A stretch of DNA of 64,000 nucleotides, from NCBI GenBank assembly GCA_963920705.1, contig OY987225.1, positions 1,674,001-1,738,000 on the forward strand, in the 5' to 3' direction. The notes beneath the pieces were generated by a model, which was not told where the DNA came from, did not search any database, and saw nothing but the letters and a program-made list of their open reading frames with translations. A program made the position numbers and the translations under genes. Shown here piece by piece: positions 23,501-30,201 of the stretch; the stretch's first letter is position 1, and each line of letters begins with the position of its first letter. The stretch is from Odiellus spinosus (taxonomy: Eukaryota; Arthropoda; Arachnida; Opiliones; Phalangiidae).

Positions 23501-26500
23501 TAACCGAAAAATGTGAAAAAATAGGAAAATATAGGAGAAAACCTTCAATTATAGGAAGGTATTGAAAAAATTAAAAAAAATATGAAGTCTGGTCACCCTG
23601 TAATTGTACCCTAATTATAATTATACTAGATAGTGGTGCCCGTATTAAAATAATTGTATCATAATTACTTAATATATATTGAAATATTAAATTTAAATTA
23701 ATTATTAATATAGAAGTTAATATTGATACATCTAGATTAAAATAGTTATATTGATAAAAAAATAGGCCCATAGGGAATATCCAACACCCTGCATTTGCCT
23801 GTATTAACTGGAATACGGGAAACAACATGGTCTGCCAACTCCCTATATATTTTTTTAATATCTAAAATTTATCATTTAAAAACTAAAATTTATCATTTAA
23901 AAACTAAAATTTATCATTTAAAAACTAAAATTTATCATTTAAAAACTAAAATTTATCATTTAAAAACTAAAATTTATCATTTAAAAACTAAAATTTATCA
24001 TTTAAAAACTAAAATTCATCATTTAAAAACTAAAATTTATCATTTAAAAACTAAAATTCATCATTTAAAAACTAAAATTCATCATTTAAAAACTAAAATT
24101 CGTCATTTAAAAACTAAAATTCGTCATTTAAAAACTAAAATTCGTCATTTAAAATCTAAAATTCGTCATTTAAAAACTAAAATTCGTCATTTAAAAACTA
24201 AAATTTGTCATTTAAAAACTAAAATTTGTCATTTAAAAACTAAAATTTGTCATTTAAAAACTAAAATTTGTCATTTAAAAACTAAAATTTGTCATTTAAA
24301 AACTAAAATTTATCATTTAAAAACAAAAATTTATCATTTAAAAACAAAAATTTATCATTTTAAATGATAAATTTTAGTTTTTAAAACTAAAATTTATCAT
24401 TTAAAAACAAAAAATTATCATTTTAAAAACTAAAATTTATCATTTAAAAACTAAAATTTATCATTTAAAAACTAAAATTTATCATTTAAAAACTAAAATT
24501 TATCATTTAAAAACTAAAATTTATCATTTAAAAACTATAATTTATCATTTAAAAACTATAATTTATCATTTAAAAACTATAATTATATCATAATTTTGGC
24601 CTTACATAGATGTGTTTAAGTTCCCCAGACCCCCCCCCCCCCCGCGACATTTTAATTCATTTTTAGCAAAAATGCCGTCCTTTTAAATCAACTCGTTGAA
24701 TATTAAGAAGCCCTAAAACGTATCTTGGCCGTTACCATCCGCCTCCCTCGTCACCTACCCCGCGAAACACAAAGTCGTCGTTAAGCCTCGGCGCCCGTAG
24801 ATCGTAGAAGTCAAAGATCGTAATCATCACTTACCCCTAAAAAAAAGTAATTTCTTAAACTCACCGAATTTGGGGGGACCAAAAGAGATTTCATCCTTAA
24901 TTCCAGATAGTTTAGACATCCTTTGCACACGTATTTCAAGGATTATCGATATTTTAAACGCGAATTAAACCGAATTTAATTTTAGTAAAACACCGGCGTA
25001 CCGTTACTGTCAAGGCGCCATATTGCTCTAGACGGGGAAGAAGAGGGTGGCCCGAAGGGGGCGTAATGAGACGGCGTGACTGGAAATAAGCAAAAATAAT
25101 CTTGAGTTGTATTATGGGCGGAAATTTGAAATAATAAAAATAAATAACCATGCAAAACTATGAATAATTAAAACATTTTGAAGTGTTTTAAAGCTAAACT
25201 AAGGTTGAAAATAATTATAATAGTTTTAAAATGTATCCTGACACGCGTTAATTGTTATAAAATGTTTCAAAATTGATAAAAATTAATTGAAAACGAATAT
25301 TAAACAAATAATTAGGGTACCAATGGAGTAATAACACTAATAGCTATAGGAGTAGAAGGTATAAAAAGTTGTAATTTTTAATTTAAATTAATTATAAGCA
25401 AACCCAGGTTATTTTTGTAGTTATAAAGTGAGGCTAATAATAGACACTTTCTCGAGAGACTCTTTGGATTCGAGGCTAGACGCTAAAAGGCTTAACTAAT
25501 AAGCAAAATTATCCTACCAAGGCGACAATCTCTTCCGTTTTTGACTTTATGCCTTTGGTGGGAATTTTTTATTTTTGAGAAATTTTTAATTATACTTTTA
25601 TTTGAAAATGAATAACATGATAACCGAAAAAAGTGAAAAAAATAGAAGAAAACCGTTAATTATAGGAATTTATAGGAAGGCACTGAAAATATAGGAAGTC
25701 TGGTCACCCCACCAATTTAATATTTTTAATTATAATTTAAATGCATATTATGTTTCAATTCACTTAATAATATCACGGCATAATGCTAATGTGCTTTATT
25801 AAAAAAATAGTATATATATAGCGTCCGAGGGGTTCTTTCTAGACTGGCGTTCATCGAACATGTGTCTTATTGAATGGAATAGTTTTGGAACTAGTCACCA
25901 ATTTTGTCTCTCGCGTAATAAATTGGCAAGGGTCGAAAATTCTAGCCGAAAATTTAATTTGTATTTTATTAAACATTTTACATTTTTGTAACCAAACAGG
26001 TCGGCACTTGGAACGAGGGTCAATCGGATGTCAAATTAAACGATGTCAACTTCCCAGGGGGACCTCCGTTGTCTCTATGTATCGGAACTTGTTCTACGTG
26101 CTTGAGTCAATTGTCAAACTCTGACGTGTATATTTCATTCCAAACCCCAAATACTCTTTACGATAATTTGCAAACCGTCTGGGGAATTACTACGACCTCT
26201 TTATCGGTGCTGGGCATCGTGCTCGTCGTCATATGCGGAGTGTATTTTTTAATGGCTTTCCCCTTTACTGTCGGAACGACGGTCCTCGGATACAAAATAC
26301 TTTTTGGTTTGTTTCTTTTGTACGCGGTGAATTTGGCTTTTATCTTATCGCCAACCGAAAGCTCTTGCGGCGTGCGACGATTCGTCATGGGCCTAGCGTA
26401 TTCCGTTATATTCTCGGGTATGCTAATAAAGGTTACGAATACTTGGAGGCTAATGGGTGGCAACGGTAATCGAATGATGAACGACGCCACGCGTATGTCC

Positions 26501-28119
26501 AGTCCGGCTGGACTTCTCGTAGTTTCGGTGGGATTGGTGGTAGTGCAAATAATTCTCACGGCCGCTTGGTTGGTTCTGATACCTCCAAAAACGGGATTCT
26601 ACCGTGGTATGTGGAGGTGCTCTCCACCCAACACGTTCGAGGACGAATTAATCATTTCGCTGGTTTACGTAATGCTGATTCTCGCGGTAACAATATTCTT
26701 TTCCGTGCTAACTTGGAAATGCAGAGAAAACGGGCAAGAGTCTCGATGGATCTTGGCTTGCTGCGTTTTTGTCACGATTGTATGGGTAGCCTGGACCGTT
26801 CTAAGCACTCATCTACCCCTACAGTATAGAGACGTTACCATTGTTATCGCGAATCTACTCTGCGCCACGCTGGTGATGTTGTGTCTCTACATGCGCAAAG
26901 TGTACGTTTACAGTAAACTCACCAGACAGTTGAAGAGCAGGGATCTTAAAGCGCAGTTGAAAGGATCGCTTCCGTATCAACATTCCCTCTATGGAACGTT
27001 GCAGAATAATTTGTCGTCTGTCGCTCCAGTTTTATGTGGTAAGATTTCGCATTTGGTAAATAACCAAATTGATTTGACAAATAATAAACACATTGATCTA
27101 ACTCATCGTGTGATAATTCCATATCGTTTTTGAATTTATAATAATCTTAGAACTGGATTTATTTCCATTTACTATAGTCATGAAACCTTTACGTCTCTAG
27201 TTTGGCCAGACAAAATGGGTAAAAATTAGAATAATTAAATCTCATAATTTAATAATTCTCCAAGTAAGAAAGTGTTGGCAAATATTTGCTCAATGCATTG
27301 TTAAATGTGTGGTTTGGAATGCTCTGCTCCAAAGTTTCCGTTTCACATTCGTAAGACACGCTTACATTTTATTCATTCGTTCACCAGTGCCAAAAACAAA
27401 CAGTGGGCGTATGTTACAAAGAAACAAAATACTACTTTGTAAAGGTTTTTACAAAACTGTCTTCTCCATCAAAACGGAATTCGGTTTTCGATGGAACTAA
27501 AAAGGTACAAAAGCCTAAGTCAAAAATAGTACTCAACACTTCACCAATGAATTTTGAGAGGACCAATGGATTTTTGATGACGTTAGATTAATGGGTCTGA
27601 GGTACTGAGGGGCGAGTTCAATCCGAGTTCTTTGATTAAGATTTAAGGCTGTCACTTGGGTGGTGCAAAGGGGAAAATTTGGTCCTTTAGCGCTTAAAAT
27701 TTAGGACAGCTTTTGTCAGAAATTGAAAATAAGGGCGGGTAGAAAAAATACCACCCATCTCTTGCCCCCCTTTTTGCGAAAGTGGGGACTAACATATAAG
27801 AACGGGTTGAACGGAATTCAGTAAATATTCTTGTTGGAAATAAATCCATTCTTGATAAGTAATTTTTTTCAGTTTTAATAATTTTTTGTGTTCAACGGCA
27901 GGTTCGCAAGCGTCTTTAACGACAAAGCCATTTTACGGAGGAGGATTTGGGCACGTGCAACTAGACGAAGCCCAATCGGAAGGCGGGGCTAGTACCAGTT
28001 CGGGTAGCGTGCAGGTGCAAGGCACCGACTTGTACCCTTTGGAAATGTACGACGGTGGAAGCCACCTTTCTTTGTACGGACCCAAATCCATGCTGGCAGT
28101 TGGAGATGGAACTCAGTAA
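2467..28119 (+). CDS. Class C (mGluR-like) GPCR with four tandem Venus-flytrap modules (15 coding exons)
   Basis: Orphan receptor of the metabotropic-glutamate type at the plasma membrane. Joining 15 exons (listed separately) gives 7050 nt with every splice phase agreeing and one terminal stop: 2349 residues. Order: signal peptide (about 1-24), ligand-binding module 1 (about 46-485), Cys linker, module 2 (about 535-966), linker, module 3 (about 1016-1450), linker, module 4 (about 1506-1931), linker, seven helices (about 1997-2230), tail to 2349. Usual mGluRs have one module and about 900-1100 residues. Each module shows the family pattern of a leucine-rich helix, a segment ending in D(S/T/Y)C, and a K(F/W)xW(A/R/D)(Y/F)VS-type core strand. 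The seven-helix part keeps the CGVRRF motif at helix 3 and the partner Cys in MWRCSPP. The nine-Cys domain of mGluRs is missing. It may belong with large insect orphan class C receptors; orthology is untested. Confidence 0.9.
3228..4450 (+). repeat. Tandem duplication of about 0.61 kb inside the Helitron
   Basis: The block starting TTAACGCCGGCCTCCCATTG at 3228 restarts at 3839. Each copy contains a poly-T run, a second Helitron-like 5' start (TCTTATATATTAAAACC at 3327 and 3935), an inverted ATTTCGCCC…GGGCGAAAT pair, and GATGAAAA-type minisatellite units. The copies are nearly identical, so the duplication is recent relative to other repeats here. Confidence 0.75.
4280..4745 (+). repeat. 30-bp minisatellite in the Helitron
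   Basis: About a dozen units of roughly 30 bp built on GATGGCCGCATGAAAAAA plus GATGAAAAGTAA, with small A-run length changes. Shorter runs of related units occur at 3666-3835. The apparent Phe-rich reverse-strand frames here are products of the repeat, not genes. Confidence 0.85.
4762..4975 (+). repeat. 34-bp minisatellite in the Helitron
   Basis: Six near-perfect 34-bp units (AAAATTAGAATTAAGTGAAA plus AATTAAATCTTCTT). A single unit with the same right flank (CGATTTGGTATCGTTACA) is at 2986-3028, so the array probably grew from a copy of that segment. Confidence 0.85.
5634..5829 (+). CDS. Receptor exon 2: start of ligand-binding module 1
   Basis: Residues 43-107, opening with the first beta strand of a Venus-flytrap domain (FKIGVLLNAHEAG) and the helix AYEALRVAISMVN, equivalent to the mGluR strand and helix before the ligand site. 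Acceptor TTCTACAG, donor G|GTATAC, phase 1. The break before L(K)ILDSC recurs at the same place in module 3. Confidence 0.85.
5897..6037 (+). CDS. Receptor exon 3: module 1
   Basis: Residues 108-154, containing LKILDSCGHLRKTEEQV, the conserved strand plus DSC turn of class C ligand-binding domains. Acceptor TTTATAG, donor G|GTATTG, phase 1 to exon 4. Confidence 0.8.
6286..6575 (+). mobile_element. MITE family A, copy 1 (CAAGAAGGATCAGA ends)
   Basis: A 290-bp near-palindrome flanked by the 7-bp direct repeat GTACAAT (6279-6285 and 6576-6582). Both arms contain CACGTG inside GTTGTCACGTGG (6400-6405 and 6445-6450). It lies in receptor intron 3. Three more copies are at 16654, 33896 and 38249. 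Confidence 0.9.
7095..7183. repeat. 89-bp hairpin in receptor intron 3
   Basis: AGAGCGCTTTATCGGAAGGC and its exact complement GCCTTCCGATAAAGCGCTCT are separated by about 45 bases containing a smaller inverted pair. No target duplication was seen. It may be a tiny foldback element or a structured intronic RNA. Confidence 0.55.
7648..7775 (+). CDS. Receptor exon 4: module 1
   Basis: Residues 155-197 (from AIDLTGATNSEDLKRVL to GHVAR). Preceded by a long pyrimidine tract ending TTTTAG; donor CGA|GTAGGA in phase 0. It matches the region of the family where a serine-rich loop normally contacts the ligand; the loop here reads VLYAPSDYTSS. Confidence 0.8.
7838..8246 (+). CDS. Receptor exon 5: module 1, lobe 2
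   Basis: Residues 198-333. Begins ILLEVSYSMEWNRFAIIYEG, the aromatic-rich strand that opens lobe 2 in this family, followed by a helix and VAVLVIAHGTSLSNLL. Acceptor TTTTTTTAACAG only 62 bases after the previous donor; donor CCAG|GTTAGT, phase 1. Confidence 0.85.
8791..9209 (+). mobile_element. MITE family B, copy 1 (CAGAGGTATATAATAACC ends)
   Basis: A 419-bp element with about 40-bp terminal inverted repeats, each containing a CCCCC/GGGGG mini-hairpin, flanked by 7-bp GTACAAC duplications (8784-8790, 9210-9216). In receptor intron 5. Other copies: 15500 (opposite strand) and 59771. No coding capacity. Confidence 0.9.
9388..9590 (+). repeat. Intronic repeat left of receptor exon 6
   Basis: About 200 bp (AAGATCGCGAGTAGAC … TAACTGTTACTTTAATT) resembling 10482-10690 on the other side of exon 6 in the same orientation. 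The copies differ at many positions. It could be an old local duplication or an unnamed interspersed repeat. Confidence 0.6.
9597..10051 (+). CDS. Receptor exon 6: end of module 1
   Basis: Residues 334-485. IREEFESRWSQIG and a Cys-rich loop (CYNNQDKTACLHNG) match the lobe-2 helix and late Cys loop of class C receptors, then a helix AVEEFVTSLREAWYDAC. Acceptor ATAACAG, donor CAG|GTACAT in phase 0. Confidence 0.85.
10482..10690 (+). repeat. Intronic repeat right of receptor exon 6
   Basis: Partner of 9388-9590 (AAGATCGCGAGTAGAC, AACAGCAATGAGTATTTT, GTCACCATTG are shared). No second copy of exon 6 was found after it. Confidence 0.6.
11085..11185 (+). CDS. Receptor exon 7: Cys linker after module 1
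   Basis: A 101-nt exon giving residues 486-518, starting IAVYEETGSDIKDSKF and ending SKCVTDNCAICTKT. It corresponds to the VGxY/F/W start and Cys-x-Cys-xx-Cys linkers seen after modules 2, 3 and 4. It is the only reading that reconciles phase 0 from exon 6 with the phase 2 needed by exon 8 (AC|G). Donor AAAAC|GTAAGA is strong; acceptor TTTTTACGAAG is weaker. Confidence 0.75.
12597..13938 (+). CDS. Receptor exon 8: entire ligand-binding module 2
   Basis: A single 1342-nt exon for residues 519-966. Shows DLEAALWIIDKINQDSSFLR, LGVQVIDTCSSSSQ, SFVSSLDPASSSVAAALLQP, YVLRVTTNPKTKAKAI and KMKWDFVSLVYG in the order found in mGluRs. The ligand loop reads YVSAQDVTY, unlike the glutamate-type YSATS. 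Ends YVYQK|GTAAGA in phase 0. Module 4 is also a single exon, whereas modules 1 and 3 are split. Confidence 0.92.
14733..15039 (+). CDS. Receptor exon 9: linker 2 and start of module 3
   Basis: Residues 967-1068. Opens VGSYKRQLTNLLPVVGYDY, the VG(x)(Y/F/W) segment that closes a Venus-flytrap domain, then STCLSYCAHCSKK (C-x3-C-x2-C), then module 3 begins with DLYITAVFNIREP and QLEAFIWALHQANRN. Acceptor TTTTTAAAG, donor TTAG|GTGAGT, phase 1. Confidence 0.88.
15500..15917 (-). mobile_element. MITE family B, copy 2
   Basis: A 418-bp copy in reverse orientation to the other two, with perfect 7-bp CTGAAAT duplications (15493-15499, 15918-15924). It ends 41 bases upstream of receptor exon 10. Confidence 0.9.
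15959..16496 (+). CDS. Receptor exon 10: module 3
   Basis: Residues 1069-1247: LQLGAVVIDSCSSRAKTAKD, VDIVQPLLSLSVPLKIPTIS and ALIKNFKWAYVSIVSS follow the family order. A MITE (15500-15917) ends only 41 bases before the exon, so most of the usable 3' intron signal lies between them. Donor GCGAG|GTAAGG, phase 2. Confidence 0.9.
16654..16945 (+). mobile_element. MITE family A, copy 2
   Basis: A 292-bp copy with 7-bp TTGCGGT duplications (16647-16653, 16946-16952). The left E-box CACGTG is intact; the right one has changed to CACGCG. In receptor intron 10. Confidence 0.9.
17624..17900 (+). CDS. Receptor exon 11: module 3, lobe 2
   Basis: Residues 1248-1340: VVLLLTSLEETMSIFSASQQ then DFLFVGLDNVEAFQ, the lobe-2 strand pair of the fold. 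The acceptor ATTCGTGATAG has a poor pyrimidine tract. Donor AAAAG|GTGCAA in phase 0, with a MITE target duplication starting 22 bases later. Confidence 0.82.
17930..18268 (+). mobile_element. MITE family I (CAGAAGCCGATGAAAACC ends)
   Basis: A 339-bp element with about 36-bp inverted ends flanked by 7-bp CTAATAC duplications (17923-17929, 18269-18275). It begins 30 bases after the receptor exon 11 donor. Only one copy in the window. Confidence 0.85.
18607..18936 (+). CDS. Receptor exon 12: end of module 3
   Basis: Residues 1341-1450. PVVSNAIQSVLSVATAVSFL is the late helix of the module, followed by a Cys pair (TDCNGKSEGC) and a closing strand SLEILNFRQLG. Acceptor CACCTTAG, donor TTGTCC|GTAAGT in phase 0. 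Confidence 0.85.
19154..19659. mobile_element. 506-bp foldback element in receptor intron 12
   Basis: Arms of about 130 bp (CAAGGATACTACC…CCGATTTTGTCCAAAG and the complement ending GGGTAGTCTCCTTG). Their inner parts pair GGAGACGACGC with GCGTCGTCTCC and CTAATGGGTAG with CTACCCATTAG. No clear target duplication, so the termini may be slightly off. Confidence 0.65.
19827..21269 (+). CDS. Receptor exon 13: linker 3 and entire module 4
   Basis: A 1443-nt exon for residues 1451-1931. Starts VGTFSETRGILLNTSHARG, linker SKCSSAKDC, then module 4 with VVALSYAIEIVNKNQSLLRD, LGAVIFDYCDQEQ and MLKQFDWRYVFVVDV. At residues 1634-1639 it carries RARTKR before AVPV, a furin-type cleavage consensus placed in the ligand-loop region. 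Ends VYSYEK|GTAAAT in phase 0; a 4.7-kb repeat-filled intron follows. Confidence 0.92.
21339..22328. other. Receptor intron 13, left part: nothing recognised
   Basis: About 1 kb between exon 13 and the MADF-carrying element. No coding exon or repeat family was recognised. A short partly self-complementary stretch lies near 21350-21470. Confidence 0.4.
22329..23010 (+). mobile_element. Decayed DNA transposon fragment carrying MADF sequence
   Basis: GGCTGTCTCACACTGGGCAG at the left and the complement of GTATCCCACACTGTCCAGC at the right match at about 12 of 15 core positions, suggesting terminal inverted repeats. The interior codes part of a MADF domain (next entry). MADF proteins are the usual second gene of PIF/Harbinger elements, so that group is the best guess. 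The element is short and broken. Confidence 0.45.
22702..22945 (+). pseudogene. MADF-domain protein fragment
   Basis: From the ATG at 22702 the frame reads MAENDIMKMIREN then DEQLIEKIKERPFFIDPSNY, the start of a MADF (Myb/SANT-like) DNA-binding domain, and stops at 22860. The second half (RKAKKLAKRYKKWLP) continues in a different frame around 22889-22940, so the domain is interrupted. It is probably a transposon-derived DNA-binding protein remnant in receptor intron 13. Confidence 0.6.
23216..23600 (+). mobile_element. MITE family J (CAGGGTGACCAG ends)
   Basis: A 385-bp AT-rich element with CAGGGTGACCAG and CTGGTCACCCTG termini, as in non-autonomous hAT elements. No matching 8-bp flank is seen, so the flanks may have diverged. 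A truncated second copy is at 25540-25710. Confidence 0.65.
23861..24590 (+). repeat. 21-bp satellite array, about 34 units
   Basis: Unit ACTAAAATTTATCATTTAAAA. Variants occur in contiguous blocks: TTTATC, then TTCATC, TTCGTC, TTTGTC, then TTTATC again; a short inverted unit interrupts at about 24361-24390. Because 21 is a multiple of 3, the array reads as an open frame with a 7-residue repeat, but this is not a protein. Located in receptor intron 13. Confidence 0.95.
25540..25710 (+). mobile_element. MITE family J, truncated copy
   Basis: Shares the right part of the element at 23216-23600 (GGTGGGAATTTTTTATTTTTG … GAAGTCTGGTCACCC) and lacks the left end. Confidence 0.6.
26000..27038 (+). 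CDS. Receptor exon 14: linker 4 and seven-helix domain
   Basis: Residues 1932-2277. VGTWNEGQ and SLCIGTCSTCLSQ form the last linker, then seven hydrophobic helices: about 1997-2017, 2025-2046, 2058-2078, 2101-2125, 2149-2169, 2180-2200 and 2209-2230. The CGVRRFVMGL motif before helix 3 and the Cys in MWRCSPP give the class C extracellular disulfide. The KVY after helix 7 is also typical. Acceptor CCAAACAG, donor TTATGTG|GTAAGA, phase 1. Confidence 0.95.
27902..28119 (+). CDS. Receptor exon 15: cytoplasmic tail and stop
   Basis: Residues 2278-2349, a Gly/Ser-rich tail (SQASLTTKPFYGGGFGHVQL to AVGDGTQ). Acceptor AACGGCAG joins in phase 1 to exon 14. The TAA stop is 28117-28119, but ACTCA|GTAAGA there also looks like a splice donor, so an alternative longer tail is possible. 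AATAAA follows at about 28124, too close to be sure it is the polyA signal. Confidence 0.8.
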
Positions 28120-30144
28120 GAAAAATAAACGCGTAGACCAGTCTTTAAAATCAATCAAATACCAGAATTTCTTAATGAATAATAACATTATGACCTAGGT
28201 ACAAAAATTAAACCTAATAGCATTTGTCATAAATATAATTTCCCATCATAATTAATTTCGAGAGGCTTTTTTCATATCCGATCGGATCTTTAAGCGTAGA
28301 AATATGACTATCGGTGTCGTTTCGCTGGGTTTATGGTAACTGGGTGGATGATAGAAGGGTGGGTGAAAATTGTGGGTACCATATTTCGTGGGTCACGACT
28401 TATGGGTGGATGCAATAATTGGTCACCCAATTCTGTACCAATAAATTTACTTCCTCCTTCTTGAATCTATTTCCAATCAGATAAAGATCGATCGAGACGA
28501 ATGAATTTAAGCGGACGACACGAAAATCACTTCTCGTCAGACAGGGTTCAATTGACACTCTTATTATGTTTAATTATTGTACAAATGTACTTTCGAAAAT
28601 AATAATCATGATAAATAACAATAGTAGAGAATTACAGAAACCTATCAAAATGTGATATTCAGATGTAATTAGGTTGTTGTTATAATGTTAAATATCTATT
28701 GAAAACCAAAATGTCGTAATTATCATTAAATAAGGGGATAACAAATGAATTCCAATTGATTGCGTATCCTTAAAAAAACGCATTTCTTACACACTTCATT
28801 TGTCTATGGATATTTAATATTAAAAATATTGAATTAAAATAATTCAAAATTGAATATAAGTAGTTTGATTAAAAAAATAAGATATGAGTCAAAGTAACGT
28901 CAGTAAGGGTTTACTGTTCTCAAGATTCCAAGTACTATATTTTTTACCAAATTATTGTACATAAATTGAAATAAAAACTATACACAAAGAAAAAAATTGT
29001 ATGCCTTTTGATAGATTCATATATTACCACAGAGTTGATCCTAGCGATTTTTCGATGGCCTACATGACGTCAATGTCATTTGTACGGGATTTTACAGAAA
29101 TCTTACAGCTGCGCTGTAAAGATATGCAACTTTGTCGAAAAAGGATTCCAGAAACATGTTGCGCCATATCTGAGTTGGGGATAATACGGGCCTTTCGCAG
29201 CAACTCTCCTCCTTACACCCCAATCTCGATTCTCGAGACTGGAGGCTATGCTGGAGGTTACGTGTGTGACGCATGCGTACAGACATCTTATGAGCGTCTG
29301 CCACGGTTGTGAGATTACAGTAAAATTATAATAAAATTATAGTTAGTGAGTTTAGTCTACTTACTACTTTTCTGTCAGATTATGATTATAACGAAATTTA
29401 GCATGTTCTGTGTCTTTGTTCCCAAAGATAGTTTTGATATAATATATTATTGATCCGAACCTATTTGCTTAAATAAGTTAAATGCCTTTCATATGGCTCG
29501 TTACAATTTCACCTTCATGTGGCAGCGTGGCCAATTCTAGGCTCCCTTACATAGAAGTAAACAAATAATTGAGGCTAGTAAGTGGGGTATATTTAAACTC
29601 TTTGTCAATTAAATGTAGTAATTTATTCTTGCAAACCTTGACTTTAGCATGCAGATGTAGAAAGCGTGGAATCAGGAAGTTTACTCAGCTAACGTTGAAC
29701 AATAGTAAAAATTTTATCCACCTTAAACTGTTAGTACTTAACAAGCTACCTGGTCCCTTAGTCTAAAAATAAATTACAGATAGAATGTGTAGTTAGCTTT
29801 GTACGTGGTTCCAATTTATAGCTGAAATGACCATGGTTAAATAAATTAGAATACAAGTTTAACTGAACACAATGTAGAAGTACAAATTGCTGACAATTTT
29901 TACATATAAAACTATTCCAAACCGTAACTGTTTTCATTTTGATCGAAATCCGAAGTTAATGCATACTACGGATTGGATAAATTAATTGAGAAACTAAAAG
30001 TAATAAGGAAAAAAGGTAGAAATTTTAATTCACTAATTCAATGATATTTATTTAGTATTTACTCTGAATTTCTGCGCATGAATCTTCTGAAAAGTGAAAT
30101 CAAAGAGCTATGCTGGCTATTATTCCAAGTAATTTACGCTTACA
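28120..30144. other. Spacer between receptor and repeat-protein gene
   Basis: AT-rich, probably including the receptor 3' UTR. Candidate polyA signals include AATAAA near 28124 and about 28970. An open frame at 29001-29312 has no recognisable domain and no convincing start, so it is not called. Confidence 0.45.
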
Positions 30145-30201
30145 ATGATTCGGCAAATTCATCCCAAGAATGAAAAACCAGTGGCTACAATTTCTAATAT
30201 A

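Noticed and set aside
23795-24367. Open frame with KIYHLKT repeats
   Set aside because: Product of a 21-bp satellite in an intron; the variants include non-conservative changes and the frame has no independent support.
23861-24590. CRISPR-like array
   Set aside because: Units are contiguous without unique spacers, and the DNA is clearly eukaryotic.
29001-29312. 103-residue frame after the receptor
   Set aside because: No recognisable domain, signal or splice context; likely chance.
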